The position numbers and the translations under genes are program-made. A DNA stretch of 55,076 nucleotides from CAYTPE01 sp964439885 (GTDB lineage: Bacteria > Patescibacteriota > Patescibacteriia > Magasanikbacterales > GWA2-37-8): NCBI GenBank assembly GCA_964439885.1, contig CAYTPE010000002.1, positions 1 to 55,076 of the forward strand, in the 5' to 3' direction. Each line of letters opens with the position of its first letter. The stretch's first letter is position 1. This document shows, piece after piece, positions 50,638 through 55,076 of this stretch. The notes beneath the pieces were generated by a model. It searched no databases. It saw nothing but the letters and a program-made list of their open reading frames with translations, and had not been told where the DNA came from.

Positions 50638-51882
50638 TTACACGCCGCGCAACTTCATCGCCTCGGCGATGCGCTCAACGGCGAGCACAAAAGCAGCCGT
50701 GCGCATGGGAATGGCATACTTGTCTTTCGTGGTCCACACCGCTTCGAACGCGTCGTCCATAATTTTCTTGAGCTTTTCCAAAACTTCCCCTTCCGTCCAG
50801 TAATAATTATAGGCGTTCTGCACTTGTTCGAAATACGACACAGTGACGCCACCGGCGTTGCTCAGCACATCGGGGATAACGAGCGTTCCTTTTTTAAACA
50901 TAATTTCGTCTGCCTCGGGCGTGGTTGGCCCGTTAGCAAGCTCAAGTACGACTTTGGCTTTGATACGATCGGCATTCTCGGCAGTAATTTGATTTTCGAG
51001 TGCCGCGGGGACCAGCACATCCACATCGAGTTCGAGTAATTGTTCGTTGGTTATTGTTTCAGTATTTTCAAATCCCTGCACCGAACCATGCTCATGCTTG
51101 TATGCCTCCAAATTGTTAATTGCTAATTGTTCATTGCTCATTGCCTTAACTCCTGCTTTCGAATCACTCACCGCCACAATCTTGTAGCCGAGGCCCGATA
51201 AAATTTTGGCCATGTGGCTACCAGCATTGCCGAACCCTTGAATAGCCACTGTTGTTTCGTTCGGATTCTTACCGAGTTTTTTCATGGCGCCTTGGAGTAC
51301 ATACACGCCGCCTTGCGCCGTAGCGCTACCACGGCCGGCGGAGCCGCCAAGCGCGAGCGGTTTGCCCGTAATCATACCGGGAGCGTGTTCACCCACGAGC
51401 TTTTCATATTCATCGAGCATCCAAGCCATTATTTGCGGGGTAGTGTATACATCGGGAGCCGGTACATCTTTGGTGGGGCCAAGGTGCTGGTAGAAGGCGT
51501 GCACGTACGCGCGAGAAAGTTTTTCCAGTTCTCGGGGTGATAATTTTTTTGGATCCACCATAATGCCGCCCTTACCCCCGCCAAGTGGAATACCCACCAC
51601 CGCGCATTTGATTGCCATCCAAAAAGAAAGTGCTTTCACTTCGTCTTCGCTGACGTTTGGATGATAGCGAATACCACCTTTGTACGGGCCGCGCGCGTTG
51701 TTGTACTGGCTGCGAAACGCGGTAAATTTTTCGGTGCTTCCATTGTCCATCTGGACCGTGAGCTCGGCGCGATGCACGTGGTGTGGTTCACTCAACCGAG
51801 CGAGCAGATGAGTATCGAGTTGCAAGGTGGCAGCGGCTTTTGTGAGCTGCTCCATGGCGTTGAGGAAGGCGGATTGGGCCAT
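50638..51882 (-). CDS. gdhA: glutamate (Glu/Leu/Phe/Val) dehydrogenase
   Basis: It interconverts glutamate and 2-oxoglutarate plus ammonia with NAD(P). The 414-residue protein has the substrate site GGIRYHPNVSEDEVKALSFW, the catalytic loop VGIPLGGGKGGIMVDPKKLS, DVPAPDVYTTPQIMAWMLDE and the nucleotide-binding IQGFGNAGSHMAKILSGLGY with VAVSDSKAGV. It resembles the GudB/hexameric NAD type. A word repeat (51111-51144) is read in frame as KAMSNEQLAINNLEAYKHE in a loop of the nucleotide domain. The gene is one of the few metabolic enzymes in the window. Confidence 0.95.
   Translation of the reverse strand: MAQSAFLNAMEQLTKAAATLQLDTHLLARLSEPHHVHRAELTVQMDNGSTEKFTAFRSQYNNARGPYKGGIRYHPNVSEDEVKALSFWMAIKCAVVGIPLGGGKGGIMVDPKKLSPRELEKLSRAYVHAFYQHLGPTKDVPAPDVYTTPQIMAWMLDEYEKLVGEHAPGMITGKPLALGGSAGRGSATAQGGVYVLQGAMKKLGKNPNETTVAIQGFGNAGSHMAKILSGLGYKIVAVSDSKAGVKAMSNEQLAINNLEAYKHEHGSVQGFENTETITNEQLLELDVDVLVPAALENQITAENADRIKAKVVLELANGPTTPEADEIMFKKGTLVIPDVLSNAGGVTVSYFEQVQNAYNYYWTEGEVLEKLKKIMDDAFEAVWTTKDKYAIPMRTAAFVLAVERIAEAMKLRGV
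51111..51144. repeat. ATTGCTAATTGTTC word repeat in gdhA
   Basis: Tandem AATTGTTAATTGCTAATTGT and TCATTGCTCATTGCC, read as AMSNEQLAINN. Such words are common in intergenic DNA of this type of genome. Confidence 0.55.
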
Positions 51883-51933
51883 ACGAAAAATTGAAAAGAA
51901 TAACTCATAACTAGTACCAATCCGCCCACGCTA

Positions 51934-52953
51934 TTATTTCACGTCGTTTGAGCGTGTTGTACCCGTGAGGCGATCGATAAGTCGTTTGATAAGCTTTACA
52001 ATAATCCAAATCGCACCAACAAGCAAGAGCCAGAGCGGGATGAACACCACGAGCCATATGAGACCGTAGCTGAGTGTCTTACCGAGCTCAAGTAAGCTGC
52101 GGAAGGCATTTTTAATTTCAGCAATTGGTTTCCAGGTGTCGGCATCGTCTTGCACTACTGGCAGCGCGCTTGGATCGGTGGAAAGATATATGGTGAGACT
52201 GCTCATCGCGGCGCTATCTTTAAGGTATTTCATTTGACCTTGGATTTGTTCAATTTGACCGCGTACTGAGGTGAGTTGTGTTTGCACTTCGAGCACGTCA
52301 CTGATTTTACCGGCGCGTTTCATAATTTCGAGAAGCTGTGATTCGGTAGCGCGCAAATTTTTGATGCGCGAATCAAGATCAACATACTGATCGGTTACAT
52401 CTTGACCGCTCGTACTTTCGCTCTGCACTTCCCCGAGCGCTTTCACGTCGCTGAAGCCGGAATCATAGACTGCGACCGGAATGCGGATGGTGATGCTCGC
52501 ATAAGGAGCAACGCCTGTTTTGTTCGTCTCGCTCGATACGACAAAACCACCGTGACTATTAGCATACGCGGTGACCTTTTGGACGGCCTCACGAACATCT
52601 TTGACGACTAAATATAGCTGCCCGGTCTTGATAACCATTCGTGGAGTGGTAACGGCAGCGTTGACGTCATTTGTGCTGCCGGTATCGGACGGCTGCATGC
52701 CGGGTGTAGCGCGCGAACCACCATAAAATTCTTCCGTGACAGGCATAATTTCCTTGGCTTCTCTCATGGCATCGGAAGGCACGGGTGTTCCGACGGTGCT
52801 TACTGACTGATCCGCAACACCTAAACCGTATCCAAATGCTGTCTTTGCCCGATCTTTTTGCTCCGACACACGGCGGCTGCCCACCATTACAGCTCCCACG
52901 AGCACAAACGCGACAACCCCGATAATAATGAATAACGTGGTATTTTTGCGCAT
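51934..52953 (-). CDS. DUF4349 membrane protein
   Basis: The 339-residue protein has an N-terminal membrane helix (about 7-25, LFIIIGVVAFVLVGAVMVG), a Ser/Thr-rich linker, the DUF4349 domain (MVIKTGQLYLVVKDVREAVQ, KVTAYANSHGGFVVSSETNK, ITIRIPVAVYDSGFSDVKAL, GQDVTDQYVDLDSRIKNLRA) with a coiled coil (about 195-260), and a C-terminal membrane helix (about 297-325). The domain faces outside. The family is widespread, often annotated as an outer-surface or lipoprotein of unknown role. It has no clear operon partner; trxA follows after 68 bases. Confidence 0.85.
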   Translation of the reverse strand: MRKNTTLFIIIGVVAFVLVGAVMVGSRRVSEQKDRAKTAFGYGLGVADQSVSTVGTPVPSDAMREAKEIMPVTEEFYGGSRATPGMQPSDTGSTNDVNAAVTTPRMVIKTGQLYLVVKDVREAVQKVTAYANSHGGFVVSSETNKTGVAPYASITIRIPVAVYDSGFSDVKALGEVQSESTSGQDVTDQYVDLDSRIKNLRATESQLLEIMKRAGKISDVLEVQTQLTSVRGQIEQIQGQMKYLKDSAAMSSLTIYLSTDPSALPVVQDDADTWKPIAEIKNAFRSLLELGKTLSYGLIWLVVFIPLWLLLVGAIWIIVKLIKRLIDRLTGTTRSNDVK

Positions 52954-53016
52954 AGGCGTTTAATAAAAATAAAGCTGTCTAAGAATACGAGCGACGTACT
53001 CGAAGGTAACAAAAAA

Positions 53017-53033
53017 CACCTCTAGACGAGGTG
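53017..53033 (-). terminator. trxA terminator overlapping the stop codon
   Basis: CACCTC (53017-53022) and GAGGTG (53028-53033), T-run on the minus strand. The stem includes the first base of the stop codon, so the end of the gene is part of the hairpin. Confidence 0.8.
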
Positions 53034-53345
53034 CTTGTTAATCATTTCCTGCAATTTTTCTTTTGGTACACCACCAACAATTTGGTCGACTACCTGACCC
53101 CCTTTGAAGACCATAAAGGTAGGGATGCTCATGATATTGTAGGTTTGTGGTGTCGCCGGATTTTCGTCCACATTCATTTTGCCAATCTTGATATTTTTGC
53201 CTTCCATCTCATGGGCGATTTCTTCCACGAACGGGCTGGTCATGCGGCAGGGGCCACACCAGGGAGCCCAAAAGTCGACGAAGACCGGCTTATCCGAGCC
53301 GAGTACTTCGGTTTGAAAATTAGCGTCGGTGAAGATGGTTTCCAT
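53022..53345 (-). CDS. trxA: thioredoxin
   Basis: A 107-residue dithiol oxidoreductase of standard length. The active site WCGPC is at residues 29-33 (VFVDFWAPWCGPCRMTSPFV), and the conserved cis-Pro lies in MSIPTFMVFKGGQ. It has no signal peptide, so it works in the cytoplasm. It could feed reductase systems, though no thioredoxin reductase is in view. The gene lies between infB and the DUF4349 gene; an inverted word repeat occupies the gap to infB. Confidence 0.96.
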   Translation of the reverse strand: METIFTDANFQTEVLGSDKPVFVDFWAPWCGPCRMTSPFVEEIAHEMEGKNIKIGKMNVDENPATPQTYNIMSIPTFMVFKGGQVVDQIVGGVPKEKLQEMINKHLV

Positions 53346-53354
53346 ATACGTAAA

Positions 53355-53428
53355 TTTAAGATTAGAAGATTAGAAGATTGAAAGATTACGAGCACCATAA
53401 TCTTTTAGTCTTTTAATCTTTTAGTCTT
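53355..53428. repeat. inverted AGATTAGA word repeat between infB and trxA
   Basis: AGATTAGAAGATTAGAAGAT at the left mirrors AATCTTTTAGTCTTTTAATC at the right with ACGAGCACCA between; the stem is over 25 bases. It may act as the infB terminator or block mRNA decay. Confidence 0.6.
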
Positions 53429-55076
53429 TATTTTTCTAGAATCAACTTCTTCTCCTTCTTCTCTTCTTTATACGCCTCAAGCACATCGCCCACTTCTACC
53501 TTCAATTTGCCTTCGTATTTCAGGCCACACTCGCTGCCGCTCGGCACTTCATTCACTGGCTGCTTACCACTCTGGAGCTCACCGATTTTACCAAGACCAA
53601 TAATTTCGTTGTTGCGCTTCACGCGTACTTTGGAATCTTTCACCAGTTTGCCGCTTTCCACTCGGCCACCGAGAATTTGCGTACTTTTTTCGCTTCGAAA
53701 AATAGCGAGCACTTTAAGGTTGCCGAATTCGGTGGTGATGAGTTCGGGAGTAAGTAATTTTTCGAGTTCAATTTTCACCTTATCGAGCAAATCGTAAATA
53801 ATAGTGTGCTGGAAAAACGGCACATTGCCAGCCATAATCATCTCGCTCGCGAGCGGCATCGGCTGGACGTTGAACGCGATGACCACGCCGCCAGCTGTCT
53901 GGGCGCGCGATACATCGTCCGCGGTAATATTACCGAGGCCTTTGCCGATAATCTTGATAGCGACTTCGCTGTGGCTAATGGCTTCGAGCGAACCGATAAT
54001 GGCTTCGAGCGAGCCAAGGGTGTCAGCTTTGATAACGAGGTTGAGCGATTTCTTGCCTTCTTCTTCGCCGGCTTCGGGCTGGGCAGCGGCAATCGTCACC
54101 TTTTCGGCGCCGGTCTGCTGTGATTTTTTATTGCGTACATCCACGTGTTCGGCGCTGCCTTGGCGGTTTACATCGAGCACGTCCCCTACCTGCGGAGCAA
54201 TTTTAAAACCAAGAATTCTGACCGGCATACTTGGCGGCGCGTCGTTTACCATCTGCCCGCGATAATCTTTGAGTGAACGAACTTTGCCGTAAATTTCTCC
54301 ATTCACTACCAATGGATCGTTGATATGCAATGTGCCGGTTTGTACCAAAATGGTTGCTACTGGGCCAGCGCCTTTGTCCACATGCGCTTCAATCACAGTA
54401 CCAGCAGCGGCACGAGCCGGGTCGGCTTTAATTTTGTCGGCGTTGATTTCTGATACCAAAAGCAAGGTGTCGAGGAGTTTATCGATATTTTTATTTTCTT
54501 TGGCGGAAATTTCTACCACCGGCACGTCCCCACCCCAATCATCGGCAAGCACATCGTGCTGCGCCAAATCGCTGCGCACTTTTTTTACATCGGCACCTGG
54601 TTTATCGATTTTGTTTATTGCGACAACCAGTGGCAGGCCAGCAGCTTTAATAATTTTGATGGCTTCCACTGTTTGCGGCTTCACACTATCGTCCGCTGCT
54701 ACCACCAAGACGGCGATATCGGCTACTTTGGCGCCACGGCTACGCATAACGGTAAAGGCTTCGTGACCAGGAGTGTCAATAAAAGTCAAAAAAGTTTTGG
54801 CTTTGGTTTTGGGGTTGGTCCACATGGTTTGGTACGCGCCAATGTGCTGCGTGATACCACCGGCTTCACCGGCTACCACATTGGTACTACGGATCGTATC
54901 GAGCAGTTTAGTTTTACCGTGGTCCACATGACCCATAATAACGATAACCGGCGGGCGCGGCACGGTGGCGTTCTCTCCCAAAGCTGTTTCCAAATTTTCC
55001 ACATGTTCCGATTCGGTGCTGGCCACTTCCGCTTCGCCCTGTGTGACGGTAAACCCTAAATCGGATGCAATAATGG
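53428..55076 (-). CDS. infB: translation initiation factor IF-2, N terminus beyond the window
   Basis: IF-2 is the GTPase that brings initiator tRNA to the 30S subunit. The frame is open to the right edge (IIASDLGFTVTQGEAEVAST), so the 5' end is missing. The GTP motifs are GHVDHGKT (G1), DTPGHEAF (G3), and NKID (G4, in VVAINKIDKPGA). Domain II (VLVQTGTLHINDPLVVNGEI) and the C-terminal domains (GSGLGNITADDVSRAQ-like IGKGLGNITADDVSRAQTAG) follow, ending VGDVLEAYKEEKKEKKLILE. Gene order nusA-infB is not kept here; nusA lies 18 kb away. Confidence 0.96.
   Translation of the reverse strand, partial: IIASDLGFTVTQGEAEVASTESEHVENLETALGENATVPRPPVIVIMGHVDHGKTKLLDTIRSTNVVAGEAGGITQHIGAYQTMWTNPKTKAKTFLTFIDTPGHEAFTVMRSRGAKVADIAVLVVAADDSVKPQTVEAIKIIKAAGLPLVVAINKIDKPGADVKKVRSDLAQHDVLADDWGGDVPVVEISAKENKNIDKLLDTLLLVSEINADKIKADPARAAAGTVIEAHVDKGAGPVATILVQTGTLHINDPLVVNGEIYGKVRSLKDYRGQMVNDAPPSMPVRILGFKIAPQVGDVLDVNRQGSAEHVDVRNKKSQQTGAEKVTIAAAQPEAGEEEGKKSLNLVIKADTLGSLEAIIGSLEAISHSEVAIKIIGKGLGNITADDVSRAQTAGGVVIAFNVQPMPLASEMIMAGNVPFFQHTIIYDLLDKVKIELEKLLTPELITTEFGNLKVLAIFRSEKSTQILGGRVESGKLVKDSKVRVKRNNEIIGLGKIGELQSGKQPVNEVPSGSECGLKYEGKLKVEVGDVLEAYKEEKKEKKLILEK

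Noticed and set aside
1..55076. alternative genetic code (UGA as glycine)
   Set aside because: RF2 is intact and TGA closes several genes, for example the ORF ending at 8210 and the gene ending at 48607.
1..55076. prophage, insertion sequence or tRNA-linked island
   Set aside because: No integrase, transposase, capsid or tail gene and no tRNA gene was found.

Overview
The window looks like part of a Patescibacteria (Candidate Phyla Radiation, probably Parcubacteria-type) genome. The reasons are a VirB6/TrbL-like polytopic protein next to a 2642-residue cysteine-rich secreted protein, calcium-loop (thrombospondin type 3-like) repeats on small surface proteins, a DUF4015 glycoside hydrolase, a short YidC, a ComEC split into two genes and very compact spacing. 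Base composition is moderate (45% G+C by hand count in one line, 8461-8520). The code looks standard: release factor 2 is intact and TGA is used as a stop. Two 10-N runs (4528-4537, 17424-17433) are assembly gaps.

Nearly all genes are on the minus strand. From left to right: a surface/secretion cluster (1-16942) with a partial unknown gene, an unknown gene with a His-rich N terminus, the VirB6-like protein, the giant Cys-rich protein and a membrane-anchored calcium-loop protein; rsmA, a DUF4015 protein, tsaC, an unknown gene and prfB (17029-22165); a DUF559 nuclease gene between imperfect inverted repeats (22192-22678); a small-multidrug-export family protein, an orphan plus-strand zinc-motif membrane protein, and a fibronectin-III/peptidoglycan-binding surface protein (22742-26219); a plus-strand methyltransferase and an unidentified structured RNA (26299-27210); groES-groEL under a CIRCE-type operator (27546-29784); O-antigen ligase and nucleotidyltransferase-like genes, a PRC-barrel gene, yidC and nusA (29899-35646); small unknowns, an L,D-transpeptidase, the split ComEC, methyltransferase, metallo-hydrolase and Nudix genes (35865-44552); leuS, an inositol-monophosphatase family gene, mutM, a glycosyltransferase, glutamate dehydrogenase, a DUF4349 protein, trxA and the 3' part of infB (44558-55076).

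Three things stand out. (1) A family of 60-108 bp palindromic elements with TGTCATTCTGAG-like ends occurs 14 times. Ten copies lie in frame inside rsmA, tsaC, comEC, leuS and mutM, as Rickettsia palindromic elements do. A second, CTCCCC/GGGGAG family also enters genes in frame, and its sequence forms the inverted repeats around the DUF559 gene, which suggests a nuclease-repeat partnership. (2) A GC-rich block (about 7271-8281; 80% G+C by hand count in 7441-7500) carries two translationally coupled lipoprotein genes of Myxococcota-like character inside the surface cluster. It is either transferred DNA or a chimeric join. (3) A promoter-driven, self-closing RNA at 27088-27210 matches no RNA family I recognise.

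Functionally the window mixes translation (rsmA, prfB, leuS, infB, tsaC), folding (groES-groEL, yidC, trxA), DNA uptake and repair (comEC plus its detached hydrolase, mutM), and envelope or surface work. Metabolic genes are few.
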